Shown: positions 27,079-35,909 of the stretch, one piece after another
Position numbering within the stretch: position 1 is the first letter of the stretch
How the letters are laid out: each line of letters opens with the position of its first letter
Assembly (NCBI GenBank): GCA_937899365.1
Contig: CALBPH010000630.1
Span: 1 to 43,605 of the forward strand
Reading direction: 5' to 3'
DNA: 43,605 nt
Origin: an uncultured Leptolyngbya sp.
Lineage (GTDB): Bacteria > Cyanobacteriota > Cyanobacteriia > Phormidesmidales > Phormidesmidaceae
Translations under genes and position numbers: made by a program
Notes under the pieces: generated by a model
The model's input: the letters and a program-made list of their open reading frames with translations, nothing else
Told to the model about the DNA's origin: nothing
Databases searched by the model: none

Positions 27079-27130
27079 CCGATTTTTGATGCAGAGACGT
27101 TCCATGGAACGTCTCTGCATCAAAAATCGG
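27079..27130. repeat. 52-bp perfect palindrome between minE and the SpoU gene
   Basis: Each half is 26 bp (starting CCGATTTTTGATGCAGAGAC) and the second half is its exact reverse complement with no spacer, centred on CCATGG. It begins 11 bases after the minE stop and ends one base before the SpoU stop on the other strand. Because TTTTT/AAAAA lies inside the stem on both sides it can act as a bidirectional terminator. The core GAGACGTTCCATGGAACGTC resembles palindromes I recall being dispersed in filamentous cyanobacterial genomes, so it may be a mobile or repeated element. Confidence 0.85.
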
Positions 27131-27131
27131 G

Positions 27132-27596
27132 TTATCGCCATTGGCGGTTATATTCATAGATTGCGATCGCACCCGCCGTTTGCACATTTAGGGACTCCAC
27201 CCGACCATACTGGGGAATCGTTAGCGCCACGTCGCACAGGGCCAAGATATCGGTTGGAATACCCGTCAGTTCTCGCCCCAGCAGCAATAGGGTTTTAGGT
27301 GCAAAAGCATAGCCGCTGAGCGGCTGCGCCGATTTATGGACCGTCAGGGCCACTACTTGAAAGCCTACCTGCTGGCCTAGCCACGCTTTCAACTGGTCCG
27401 GTGGGCAGTAGTCCAACCGCTGCCACTGGTGGGCTGATGCCGCAATTTTACGAAACTCCCACGAATCATCTGATCTGGGCAACATTAGCTGCTCCACACC
27501 CAACACCTCACAGCTGCGGCAGAGAGCCGCCTGGTTAGTGATTTTCTCTAGCAAGGAAGCACAGACAATCAGATGGGCAGACTCCGTATGGCTCAC
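27132..27596 (-). CDS. SpoU/TrmH-family RNA 2'-O-methyltransferase
   Basis: 154 aa SPOUT (trefoil-knot) methyltransferase using S-adenosylmethionine. The three family motifs are NQAALCRSCEVLG (motif 1), LLLGRELTGIP (motif 2) and IPQYGRVESLNVQTAGAIAIYEYNR (motif 3). It is the minimal form without an N-terminal substrate-binding domain, so the RNA target (tRNA or rRNA) cannot be named. It starts with GTG. It is the last gene of a three-gene minus-strand run. Its stop codon abuts the 52-bp palindrome. Confidence 0.9.
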   Translation of the reverse strand: MSHTESAHLIVCASLLEKITNQAALCRSCEVLGVEQLMLPRSDDSWEFRKIAASAHQWQRLDYCPPDQLKAWLGQQVGFQVVALTVHKSAQPLSGYAFAPKTLLLLGRELTGIPTDILALCDVALTIPQYGRVESLNVQTAGAIAIYEYNRQWR

Positions 27597-27642
27597 ACCG
27601 CTGCCCCCTTAGTAAGACCAAAACCCAATGCGCCTAAAGGCC

Positions 27643-28248
27643 CTAGTCCGCTGGCACCAGCTCCACATTCAGCTCATTCACCACCCGGCGACGTAGCGTC
27701 TCCGACTGATCACGGGGTAGCAGATCAAACACCTCGCGAAATACATCGTCGAGGTCTTCATAGCTTACGGCCCCAATGCGATCAAAGCGGACCTTGCCGC
27801 TACCGTCGATGATCAGCGTTTGGGGGACTGAGTCTTTATTAAAGTAGTAGCCTGGCTGGTCGGGCTCAAAAGCAGATTTTTCCTTTAAGGGCACAGCATC
27901 AGCAGCGATGGGCACAAAGTTTACAGCCCGACCGTAGGGAGCCTGTAGCTGAGAGATGGCAAATGAATATTCCTTACAATCGCTACTGTCATCCACATAG
28001 AAAAAGAGCAGCGCTGGTTTTTCTTTCTTGAGGGATTGGGCCAAGGTGGCGCGGGGCGGCACAATAGCTCCGTTACCGGCATAGAGGGCAAAAATATTGC
28101 CATCGTATCGGTCATCGTTAAGGCTGGCTAAGGCGGCGTCAGGAAAACACAAGGTGGGGAGCAGGAGAGTTGCGATCGCAGCCCCAACCATCAGCCAGCG
28201 ACCTAGCAATCGACGAAGTTTCAACTTTCCAAACTCAAAACTACCCAT
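27643..28248 (-). CDS. Thylakoid photosystem I accumulation factor-like protein, thioredoxin fold
   Basis: Resembles Synechocystis slr1796 (thylakoid membrane PSI accumulation factor), recognised from SLNDDRYDGNIFALYAGNGAIVPP and LLFFYVDDSSDCKEY. I use the ATG at 28248 with GGAG just upstream (201 aa), giving MGSFEFGKLKLRR then a hydrophobic signal/anchor (MVGAAIATLLLPTLC) and an ALAS cleavage-like site. The body is thioredoxin-like, with a single Cys (DCK) instead of CxxC and the cis-Pro loop SVPQTLIIDGSGKV. So it is probably not a classical disulfide reductase. It would act at the thylakoid lumen face to help PSI build-up. It sits in an operon with a lipoprotein and a SpoU methyltransferase. 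Confidence 0.83.
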   Translation of the reverse strand: MGSFEFGKLKLRRLLGRWLMVGAAIATLLLPTLCFPDAALASLNDDRYDGNIFALYAGNGAIVPPRATLAQSLKKEKPALLFFYVDDSSDCKEYSFAISQLQAPYGRAVNFVPIAADAVPLKEKSAFEPDQPGYYFNKDSVPQTLIIDGSGKVRFDRIGAVSYEDLDDVFREVFDLLPRDQSETLRRRVVNELNVELVPAD

Positions 28249-28333
28249 CCAACTCCTGACCCACAACATCACATCACTACTATTACGCCACACAACGGAC
28301 CGTCTCCCCACGGCAGCGCTAAAAAAACAGACG

Positions 28334-28945
28334 CTAGGTTCCCCGAAAACTCTGGATCACAGTCTGCAATTCATCCTTAGCCGCGCCGTAGTTTTCTACC
28401 GTGGTCCAAGCCACCACCTGGTAATAGTTAGTCTGACCCTCAACCGTTGTGTGCAGGTACATCACCGGCTGATTATCTATGCGTCCTTGGACTTCATACT
28501 GTAGGGCATTCATGCCATTTAAGGCGGTCATTGATGTGGGCACTTCAGTCTGCTCCTGGGTCAATCCCCGATCTAAGAAGCTTAGATACTGAGTTGCATT
28601 GTCAGAAAGACCCAGGGCACCAATGTCTGCCCCCTTGGGGTCTGCCAAAACCAGCACGTACATGGTTCTATCTTCCCGCGCAGCATACAGGTCAGCGTCA
28701 GGGCGCAAATTCTGCACATCGACCCACCCATTGGGTAGGGTTAGTTCCACATCCCTCTCTTCATTTCTTAGCTGGACCTGACCGTTAGACAAGTTTTGAA
28801 TCGAAATGGCATTGATGACATCTTTGGTGCGATCACCAAAGCGATCGCAACCCGTTGCCCCCAGCAGTAAAAACGCTGACAGCCCCAACAGAGCCGGTGT
28901 TCTCAAGAAATTCAGTTTTCCTCGATGCTCAAACGTACAATCCAT
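28334..28945 (-). CDS. Lipoprotein of unknown function
   Basis: 203 aa. The hydrophobic stretch LLGLSAFLLLGATGC ends in a lipobox, with the lipidated Cys at ~33. The mature part is a PsbP-like alpha/beta fold in outline (VELTLPNGWVDVQNL, MYVLVLADPKGADIGAL, YYQVVAWTTVENYGAAKDELQTVIQSF), reminiscent of PsbP/DUF1795-type folds that bind photosystem or envelope partners, but I would not assign it. First gene of a minus-strand run with the PSI accumulation factor-like gene and SpoU. A TTG further in could also be the start. Confidence 0.78.
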   Translation of the reverse strand: MDCTFEHRGKLNFLRTPALLGLSAFLLLGATGCDRFGDRTKDVINAISIQNLSNGQVQLRNEERDVELTLPNGWVDVQNLRPDADLYAAREDRTMYVLVLADPKGADIGALGLSDNATQYLSFLDRGLTQEQTEVPTSMTALNGMNALQYEVQGRIDNQPVMYLHTTVEGQTNYYQVVAWTTVENYGAAKDELQTVIQSFRGT

Positions 28946-29201
28946 GGGTCTACCCCGACTTCAAAGCAATTGCTGGCATTCTATAGCGTTCGTCCCATTC
29001 TTAGAACAGCGAAGCCTAGGCCCAAGGCACAACGCCCTACTAGCCAAAGCATAAATCACATTTCCATAAAACCTTGGATTTTTGATGAGGCGAATACAGC
29101 ACCTGTGTGCGCAAAACTATAATTACCGTTTGCCAAGAACGCAAGGTTATCGCTTTGACCTATGCTGGACTATGGAAATTTCTTCATAAAAACTAGAGGC
29201 C

Positions 29202-30293
29202 ATGCTCAGAGCTGGAATCGTTGGACTCCCCAACGTAGGCAAATCCACACTATTTAATGCGCTGGTCGAAAATGCTAAAGCCCAGGCCGCTAACTTCCCC
29301 TTCTGCACCATTGAACCCAACGTTGGCGTAGTGGCCGTTCCCGGCCCCCGGCTTGCGGTGCTCGCCGAAATTTCCCAGTCCGATGATGTGGTCCCGGCCC
29401 GCGTTGAGTTTGTAGATATCGCCGGACTCGTCAAAGGGGCCAGCAAAGGAGAAGGACTGGGCAACCAGTTTTTAGCCAACATCCGCGAAGTCGATGCCAT
29501 TGTCCACGTGGTCCGCTGCTTTGAAAATGACGACATCATCCATGTTGACGGCTCTATTGACCCGCTACGGGATGCCGAAATCATTAATCTAGAGCTGGCC
29601 CTAGCAGATTTAGACCAAATTGAGCGTCGGATGGAGCGGGTGAGAAAGCAGGCTCGTCGCGATAAAGATGCCCAAGCAGAGCTCGAAGTCCTAGAAAAAA
29701 TTCAGCCCGTCCTAGCTGAGGGCAAGTCTGCCCGCATTGTTGAACTCGAGGACGAGGAAGAACTCCTGATTAAATCCCTAGGATTTTTAACTCGCAAACC
29801 CATCATCTATGCAGCCAACGTTTCAGAAGATGAGCTAGCGGACGGCAATGCTTGGGTTGAGCAAGTAAAAGGTCTTGCAGCCGAAGAAGACGCCCAGGTA
29901 GTCACCATTTCAGCCCAAGTAGAGGCAGAACTTCTAGAACTACCCGCCGATGAGCGCATCGACTTTCTAGAAGCCCTAGGTGTGCAAGAAGGCGGACTTA
30001 AGTCCTTGATTCGAGCCACCTACGATCTGCTGGGTCTGCGCACCTATTTCACCACCGGGCCCAAAGAAACCCGAGCTTGGACCATCATTACAGGCATGTC
30101 TGCACCCCAAGCGGCAGGCGTCATCCACACGGACTTTGAACGCGGCTTTATCCGAGCAGAAACCATCGCCTACCAGGACCTGGTGGACCACGGTTCCATG
30201 AACGCTGCCAAGGAGAAAGGCCTGCTGCGCAGTGAAGGTAAGGAGTATATCGTCCAAGAAGGCGACGTCATGCTGTTTAGGTTCAATGTCTAA
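29202..30293 (+). CDS. ychF: Redox-regulated ATPase YchF (OLA1 family)
   Basis: 363 aa, normal length. G1 motif GLPNVGKST (residues 8-16), then [11 protein letters not shown] (switch I region), [22 protein letters not shown] (G3), an AANVSEDEL segment with the NxxE in place of NKxD that gives ATP over GTP preference, and the C-terminal TGS domain ([31 protein letters not shown]). It binds ribosomes and regulates stress responses in other bacteria. Its end overlaps the VOC gene start by 8 bases if that gene begins at 30286, so the two are likely co-translated. Confidence 0.97.
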   Translation: MLRAGIVGLPNVGKSTLFNALVENAKAQAANFPFCTIEPNVGVVAVPGPRLAVLAEISQSDDVVPARVEFVDIAGLVKGASKGEGLGNQFLANIREVDAIVHVVRCFENDDIIHVDGSIDPLRDAEIINLELALADLDQIERRMERVRKQARRDKDAQAELEVLEKIQPVLAEGKSARIVELEDEEELLIKSLGFLTRKPIIYAANVSEDELADGNAWVEQVKGLAAEEDAQVVTISAQVEAELLELPADERIDFLEALGVQEGGLKSLIRATYDLLGLRTYFTTGPKETRAWTIITGMSAPQAAGVIHTDFERGFIRAETIAYQDLVDHGSMNAAKEKGLLRSEGKEYIVQEGDVMLFRFNV

Positions 30294-30777
30294 AGCAGCG
30301 ATGCAGACGAACAATAATGCCCCAGATGACAGCAGCCTGCACCTCAAGCGGCCCTGTCTGCTAGTGGCCGATTTGGAGCGATCCTTAACCCTGTACCGTG
30401 ACTGTTTAGGATTTCGGCTGGACTATGTGGGCAACGCCGATCCAGAGTCTTATCTGTACCCGGTATTTCAGCTACCGGCAAAGGCACAGCTACGATTCGC
30501 CGCCCTCAGTACCGAGCAAGAGCCCCGCGCTTTGGCCCTAACCGAGGTCAAGGGGATTACCCTACCCGCGCCCCCTAGCCCCTATCGGGGTGCCACCGTT
30601 ATTCGGGTGCCGACCTTAGCATCAGTCCTACCTCAGCTACGAGCGCTGGGCCTCTCACCGATTACCGCCAGCTCATTTTCCACGCCCCCTCGACTCACTT
30701 TTACTGAGCAGGCTGTTTGCGACTTTGACGGACACCTAATTGTGCTGTACGAGGTGCAACAAACAGCGGGTTCCTAG
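30286..30777 (+). CDS. VOC-superfamily (glyoxalase/dioxygenase-fold) protein
   Basis: 163 aa with paired beta-alpha-beta units. The N-terminal unit is KRPCLLVADLERSLTLYRDCLGFRLDYVG, the classic vicinal-oxygen-chelate opening. The C-terminal unit ends VCDFDGHLIVLYEVQQ, where the DxDG.. (DFDGHLIVLYE) segment carries the usual metal-ligand Glu. The substrate cannot be told. The track begins at 30232 inside ychF. Starts at 30286 (ATG overlapping the ychF stop) or 30301 are more likely. Confidence 0.8.
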   Translation: MSKAAMQTNNNAPDDSSLHLKRPCLLVADLERSLTLYRDCLGFRLDYVGNADPESYLYPVFQLPAKAQLRFAALSTEQEPRALALTEVKGITLPAPPSPYRGATVIRVPTLASVLPQLRALGLSPITASSFSTPPRLTFTEQAVCDFDGHLIVLYEVQQTAGS

Positions 30778-30903
30778 CCATGGGTGCAACGGTTCTAACA
30801 ACAATCTCTAAACTTACAGATTAAAATCTACGGGTAGAGACTATCTATCCTTGGCAGATCCGATTAGAATCTGTCCATCGCCTTGTACGCTGGCTCGGAT
30901 ACT

Positions 30904-31746
30904 GTGGCTAATCGGTTGCTGAAATCTCCGTTCACAATTCCCCCTTGGGCAGCCCTTTCACTGATGATGAATGGGGTTCTGTTTATTGCCCTTCTAGTGG
31001 TGTGGCAAGAAAAGTCCGATGGGGGTGATCCGACTGTGCTCCCCCAGGCCAATGCGGCCCATAGCACCAGTACCCTTGTGGAGCACAGCTCTCCCTTGTC
31101 CACACTGGGGACGAAACAGCGGCTCAACTATGAACAATGGGTCACCTTGCTGGGGGATGAAATATCCACCATGGCGGCCAAAAACCCAGACCATCTGACC
31201 ATTTTGCTGGGGGACTCACTGAGTCTGTGGTTTCCAACCGAGCTACTGCCCGGTCGACGGGTTTGGATGAACCAGGGCATTTCGGGTGAAAAAACCTATA
31301 GCCTGCTGGACAGGCTACATCTGCTTGATGTGGCCGATGTAGACACAATTTTCTTGATGATCGGCATTAATGATTTGATTTGGGGGCAAAGCGATCAGCA
31401 GGTGCTCGCAAACTATCGCGACATTATGGACTACCTGGCCACCCGTCATCCCAACACTCAGATTGTGGTCCAATCCATCCTGCCCCACGGAGCGGAGACA
31501 GCAACCTGGGAAAGCCGTTCACTCCTGCTTGAGCTGCCCAACGAACGGATTCGAGAGATGAATCGCTCCTTGGAAGACATTGCCCAGGATTATGGTGCCT
31601 ATTATTTAGAGCTGTACCCCATCTTCTCAACTGGAGAAGGCAAACTACGACCGGATTTGACCACCGACGGCCTCCATCTGAATCGCGAGGGATATTTGGT
31701 ATGGCGGGCTGCGATCTCACTTTACAGTCAGCTGGAGTTGCCCTAG
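30904..31746 (+). CDS. Membrane-anchored SGNH/GDSL hydrolase
   Basis: About 280 aa. An N-terminal membrane anchor (WAALSLMMNGVLFIALLVVW) precedes a ~70-residue linker. The catalytic domain shows SGNH blocks: ILLGDSLSLWF (Ser), NQGISG (Gly), MIGINDLIWG (Asn) and TDGLHLN (Asp-His). These hydrolases de-esterify lipids or acetylated polysaccharides; the active domain should lie outside the membrane. The track starts at a TTG (30883); I take the GTG at 30904, though neither has a strong ribosome site. It follows ychF-VOC and precedes ispH on the same strand. Confidence 0.85.
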   Translation: MANRLLKSPFTIPPWAALSLMMNGVLFIALLVVWQEKSDGGDPTVLPQANAAHSTSTLVEHSSPLSTLGTKQRLNYEQWVTLLGDEISTMAAKNPDHLTILLGDSLSLWFPTELLPGRRVWMNQGISGEKTYSLLDRLHLLDVADVDTIFLMIGINDLIWGQSDQQVLANYRDIMDYLATRHPNTQIVVQSILPHGAETATWESRSLLLELPNERIREMNRSLEDIAQDYGAYYLELYPIFSTGEGKLRPDLTTDGLHLNREGYLVWRAAISLYSQLELP

Positions 31747-31760
31747 CCCCCCCTACCTCC

Positions 31761-31795
31761 GATAGGCTAGGTTTCGATGTTTCGATAGACTAGGT
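31761..31795 (+). repeat. 12-bp direct repeat upstream of ispH
   Basis: GATAGGCTAGGT and GATAGACTAGGT, 11 of 12 identical, start points 23 bp apart, between the SGNH gene and ispH. A regulatory pair or chance. Confidence 0.35.
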
Positions 31796-31821
31796 ATATC
31801 TTCTGCCTCTTCATAAAACCA

Positions 31822-33042
31822 ATGGATACCAGAGCATTTCGCCGCAGCCTCAACAAATCCGATAACTACTATCGCAATCAAGGCTTTGGCGAAAAAGAGC
31901 AAATTGCAGCTCAAATGGGTGATGAGTACCAAAGCGATTTGGTCCAAACTATCCGCAATCAGGGATATTCCTACACCCAGGGTGATGTCACCATCAAGCT
32001 CGCCAAGGACTTTGGCTTTTGCTGGGGGGTGGAACGAGCCATCGCCATGGCCTATGAGGCTCGCCAGCATTTTCCCCATCAGCGCATTTGGATTACCAAC
32101 GAAATTATTCACAACCCCGGTGTCAACGAACGACTCCAGGAAATGAACGTGCAGTTTATTCAGGTGCACGATGATAACAAAGACTTTTCGGTCGTTGAAC
32201 CAGGGGACGTAGTGATTTTGCCTGCCTTTGGGGCCAGCGTCGATGAAATGAAGCTCCTCAGTGACAACGGCTGCACCATTGTCGATACCACCTGTCCTTG
32301 GGTATCAAAAGTCTGGACCACCGTCGAAAAGCATAAAAAACAGGCATTTACCTCGATTATCCACGGTAAGTACAAGCACGAGGAAACTGTGGCCACCAAG
32401 TCCTTTGCCGACACCTACTTGGTAGTGCTCAATCTAGACGAAGCCAAGTACGTCGCCAAGTACATTCTCAACGGTGGCGATCGCAACGAATTTTTGGCTA
32501 AATTTGCCAATGCCTATTCCGAAGGGTTTGACCCGGATCGAGATCTAAACGCCGTGGGCATTGCGAATCAAACCACCATGCTCAAGGGAGAAACAGAGCA
32601 GATCGGCAAGCTATTAGAACGCACCATGCTGAAAAAGTATGGCCCCCAAACCGTCAATGATCATTTTTCTAGCTTCAACACCATCTGTGATGCGACCCAA
32701 GAACGGCAAGATGCCATGTTTGAGCTAGTAGACATGAATATGGATCTGATGGTGGTGATCGGTGGATTTAACTCATCTAACACCACCCACCTACAAGAAA
32801 TTGCCATAGAACGAGGCATTCCGTCGTATCACATTGACAGTCCCCAACGCCTTGGCCCTGGCAACCAGATCGAACACCAACCACTACACCAAACCACCAC
32901 CGTCTCAGAGGACTGGCTACCTAAAGGCAAAATTGTGGTTGGCATTACCTCAGGTGCTTCCACCCCTGATCGATCGGTGGCCGAGGTCATTCAGCGTATC
33001 TTTCAACTCAAGGTAGAGTTACACACCCCTACAGCGGTTTAA
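31822..33042 (+). CDS. ispH: 4-hydroxy-3-methylbut-2-enyl diphosphate reductase
   Basis: Last enzyme of the MEP isoprenoid pathway, supplying IPP and DMAPP for carotenoids, phytol and quinones. 406 aa, the long cyanobacterial/plastid form. The three cysteine ligands of the [4Fe-4S] cluster are in [21 protein letters not shown] and [11 protein letters not shown]. The N-terminal [18 protein letters not shown] is the typical cyanobacterial extension. Also visible are HNPGVNERL and [18 protein letters not shown] 31822 is the family start. Confidence 0.97.
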   Translation: MDTRAFRRSLNKSDNYYRNQGFGEKEQIAAQMGDEYQSDLVQTIRNQGYSYTQGDVTIKLAKDFGFCWGVERAIAMAYEARQHFPHQRIWITNEIIHNPGVNERLQEMNVQFIQVHDDNKDFSVVEPGDVVILPAFGASVDEMKLLSDNGCTIVDTTCPWVSKVWTTVEKHKKQAFTSIIHGKYKHEETVATKSFADTYLVVLNLDEAKYVAKYILNGGDRNEFLAKFANAYSEGFDPDRDLNAVGIANQTTMLKGETEQIGKLLERTMLKKYGPQTVNDHFSSFNTICDATQERQDAMFELVDMNMDLMVVIGGFNSSNTTHLQEIAIERGIPSYHIDSPQRLGPGNQIEHQPLHQTTTVSEDWLPKGKIVVGITSGASTPDRSVAEVIQRIFQLKVELHTPTAV

Positions 33043-33438
33043 CCATACCTCTAGGGTCAAAATCCTTAGTCTGGGTGTCCTAAGTGGCGGCAGACAAGGG
33101 TTTTCCTTAGAATAGTGGGGATATAGGAAGAAACTTTACCTGTGCCTAATCCCTCGGAACGTAGGCAGCAGTTCTTTGTTTAATATCTGCCGTTTTTAAT
33201 TCCTTGATATTAAAATCTAATTTCTCAGCCGTCAGGTCTATCCGTAGCTTTTACGGTTTTTACTTAGACCTTCTACATAAGCGTTACAGCGGCTTACGTT
33301 TATGTCTCAGTTAGCTAGTTTAATAGGTCAGGCACCGCTTCAGTAGAGCCACGGGTGCCATGACATCCGAAAATCATTGATCCTTTTAAGTAGACCTAGC
33401 TGACAGTATGTAAGTTCCTGATTGAGTTCCTGGTAACT
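33043..33438 (+). other. 396-bp leader before the unknown 456-aa gene
   Basis: No ORF. AT-rich with runs of T. Contains the inverted repeat listed at 33179-33214. It presumably carries the ispH 3' UTR and the promoter of the next gene; I see no strong terminator hairpin. Confidence 0.35.
33179..33214. repeat. 9-bp inverted repeat TTTAATATC/GATATTAAA
   Basis: Perfect 9-bp arms with an 18-base spacer. It could be an operator-like site or a weak RNA hairpin upstream of the 456-aa gene. Confidence 0.45.
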
Positions 33439-34809
33439 ATGGCGCGCACAGATATCCAGAACGCCCAACACGTTTTATATGACTTCTTTCTTTACAGCGT
33501 TCAAACAGAGCCTGTAGATGTAGTGTTGGCCACTTTTCGCCGTCTATTTGTGGACTATTCGGAATCGTCCACCGAGTCTGACCTGCCCGTTGCCCTATAT
33601 TCCATTGTCATTGCCAATAGTGAACAGCAGTTTCTCTTCACCCTCAAACGCGTTTGCTACATTTTGATCAACAACTGGGGAATTCAACGGCGCCCAGATG
33701 CGATCCAATCTTTGATCAAAATGTTTGATGATCGGATTCTGATGCGAGCAGGGGTTTCCTTGATTCTCAAACGACTGCGCAGTTGGATGCGTGACTTTGT
33801 TAAAAGTCAGGATTTTCAGGATCTCAAACTATTTGCCGCTCGCTACGAGCAACACGAACACTGGAGCAGTCGGTATACCTCCTATCTATTGGCACCCCAG
33901 TATCTCAATCTCAATAATCCCCAGGAACAGCGAGAAGCAGCTCGCAATCTATCGTCCCAGCTCAAGTCTAAATTCCGCTTTGACTTGGCGATGTACACCG
34001 CAAAATCGCAGATGCAATCGCCCAGTACTACGGTGGACAACCCAACGGTACTAGGAGAAGCGGCTATTAATTTGATCAAACTCCTACTGCTACAGCCGGG
34101 ACGATTTGGCTATGAAAATCTGGCTAATTTGCTGCACAAACAATGCGATCAGCTGAACTATTGGGACTTTAAGCGAGCCCTCTTGCACTACCTGGCCTAC
34201 GCTCTCCCTAGGGGGCCTATCACCCGTGCCCTCAAGGAGCAACTGCCTGATTCAGTTTTGACATTTTATCGTCATCACAATGACGAGCCCCTTACAGATG
34301 CCTTGGTTTTGCGCACCTGTAAACGCGTGGTAGATAGACTAACAACCGAAGAAGGCGAAAGTCCTTCCAATTTTATCAGTATGTTTCTGGCCCAAGGGAA
34401 CCCCTTGGTGCTGGTAATTTTATTGCTCAAAGTTGCTTTGTTTTGCCCCCATGTTCAGGCCCATTTAGAGCTACGCATTGCTAGCCTAATTCGATACTAT
34501 GAGGCCTATTCTGAAGAGGACTGTCGCTGGGTAATCAACTTTTTTGAAGTGTTTCGGGTCACCTTTACGGTCTATGCCAGCGGCACGCTGTATAACCTAG
34601 TGGAGGTTGCCAATAGCGATCCGACCGCCTCCACCCTCAGCACCTATCGCATTTTCTCGCAGCTACGCGACCAGCACATGGAGCTGAATCACGGTGCTGC
34701 AGACATGCAGCACAACCTAGTCGCTGAAGAGTCACTACAGCCATCACAGCTACGACCAGATATTGCCATCATTGCTCCCAACAATATGCCGAGTGCCATT
34801 GCCAGCTAA
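33439..34809 (+). CDS. Uncharacterised helical protein
   Basis: 456 aa, soluble, no signal peptide and no membrane segments except one hydrophobic helix (LVLVILLLKVALFC, ~320-335). I recognise no enzymatic motif. The composition and pattern (VLYDFFLYSVQTEPVDVVLATFRRLF, QFLFTLKRVCYILINNWGIQRRPDAIQSLI, RVVDRLTTEEG) suggest an all-alpha repeat-like fold. The well-behaved codon use, clear ATG and length point to a real gene, probably cyanobacteria-restricted. The C-terminal ~50 residues look disordered. A 12-bp direct repeat overlaps the stop codon. Confidence 0.75.
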   Translation: MARTDIQNAQHVLYDFFLYSVQTEPVDVVLATFRRLFVDYSESSTESDLPVALYSIVIANSEQQFLFTLKRVCYILINNWGIQRRPDAIQSLIKMFDDRILMRAGVSLILKRLRSWMRDFVKSQDFQDLKLFAARYEQHEHWSSRYTSYLLAPQYLNLNNPQEQREAARNLSSQLKSKFRFDLAMYTAKSQMQSPSTTVDNPTVLGEAAINLIKLLLLQPGRFGYENLANLLHKQCDQLNYWDFKRALLHYLAYALPRGPITRALKEQLPDSVLTFYRHHNDEPLTDALVLRTCKRVVDRLTTEEGESPSNFISMFLAQGNPLVLVILLLKVALFCPHVQAHLELRIASLIRYYEAYSEEDCRWVINFFEVFRVTFTVYASGTLYNLVEVANSDPTASTLSTYRIFSQLRDQHMELNHGAADMQHNLVAEESLQPSQLRPDIAIIAPNNMPSAIAS

Positions 34810-34829
34810 CGGTTGGTCAGCTAACGGTT
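34803..34829 (+). repeat. 12-bp direct repeat across a stop codon
   Basis: CAGCTAACGGTT occurs twice with a 15-bp period. The first copy contains the stop codon of the 456-aa gene. It looks like a small tandem duplication. Confidence 0.6.
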
Positions 34830-34907
34830 TATCAGATACCGATTGATTGGCCTGAAGGGCGAAAAGAAAGCCTCCACAGCTGTCATGCCAACTTTGCTAG
34901 CTCACCC

Positions 34908-35708
34908 TTAGTCCTGCTGACGGGCAAATTGGTAGGCGCCGGTAATGGACAGTGCGATCGCAACCACCAACAGCACAGGAATCGAATACCAAGGAAACTG
35001 AGACAGTGGTTGATAGGCCGCGGCCCGTAGCCCAACCGTCGTATAGGTCAATGGCAGCAGATAAACAATCCCCTTGAGCACCGCTGGCAGCGTCGACGGG
35101 TCAAAGAAGGTTGCACCCAAAAACGACATGGGCACAATCAAAAAGTTATTAAACAGACCGACACTTTCCAAGGACTTAACATTCAGCCCCACAATCACAC
35201 CCAGCCCCGCAAATACAGAGCAGTTCAGCACCAGCAATAGTAAAAACAGCGGGTTGATAAAGCTCCATAGATCGCGGGTAAACAGCACCGCCACCAAAAT
35301 CACTGACCCGGCTGTCAACACGCCGCGTACAATTCCCGCCAGCATTTTCCCCAAATGCATCGCCAGCGGATGAATTGGAAATAGCAACATTTCCTCAAAG
35401 TTTTTTGTAAAGAGTCGCTCCCCACAAATAGAAAATGTAGTACCCCCAAAGCTAATGACCATGGATGATAGGGCTACCATCCCCGGCAAAATAAACTCCA
35501 AATAGCTATCCCCAACGGGAGGGGGGGCCACCTGATCAAGGGAGCTACCCAGACCTAAGCCAAATGCCAAAATATAAATCAGCGGAGAAACCAGCCCAGA
35601 CGCAGCCACCTGGGGAATTCTCACCCGTAAATCTAGCCAGTCACCCCAGAAGATAGTCACACTATCTGCCAGTAGAGTTTGCAGCGTCTGGGCTCGTAGG
35701 AGTTTCAC
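34908..35708 (-). CDS. ABC-2 type transporter permease
   Basis: About 266 aa with six predicted membrane segments. ABC-2 features are LRVRIPQVAASGLVSPLIYILAFGLGLG near the N-terminus, YLEFILPGMVALSSM, FEEMLLFPIHPLAMHLGK and the late ...LLPLTYTTVGLRAAAYQPL segment typical of the family. Likely substrates are polysaccharide, lipid or drug, but the ATPase partner is not adjacent, so the cargo is unknown. The track starts at a TTG (35753); the GTG at 35708 gives VKLLRAQTLQTLL and is my choice, without a strong ribosome site. Divergent from psaD. Confidence 0.87.
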   Translation of the reverse strand: MKLLRAQTLQTLLADSVTIFWGDWLDLRVRIPQVAASGLVSPLIYILAFGLGLGSSLDQVAPPPVGDSYLEFILPGMVALSSMVISFGGTTFSICGERLFTKNFEEMLLFPIHPLAMHLGKMLAGIVRGVLTAGSVILVAVLFTRDLWSFINPLFLLLLVLNCSVFAGLGVIVGLNVKSLESVGLFNNFLIVPMSFLGATFFDPSTLPAVLKGIVYLLPLTYTTVGLRAAAYQPLSQFPWYSIPVLLVVAIALSITGAYQFARQQD

Positions 35709-35909
35709 GGCGAGTTTTAAAAGACTTAAGTATATCTTTATTATCGGGGGCAACGGCCCGGTTTGGCCGCCCTGATTTGTAACTACGGCAGCAACGGGTA
35801 AATTAGCCCAAAAACTCTGAAGAACTATTACGCTTCCTCACAAACAATGTAAACAAAGTCATGGGCAGTGATAGATTCAAGAATGACAAGGTTGAGAGAT
35901 AATATTTCT

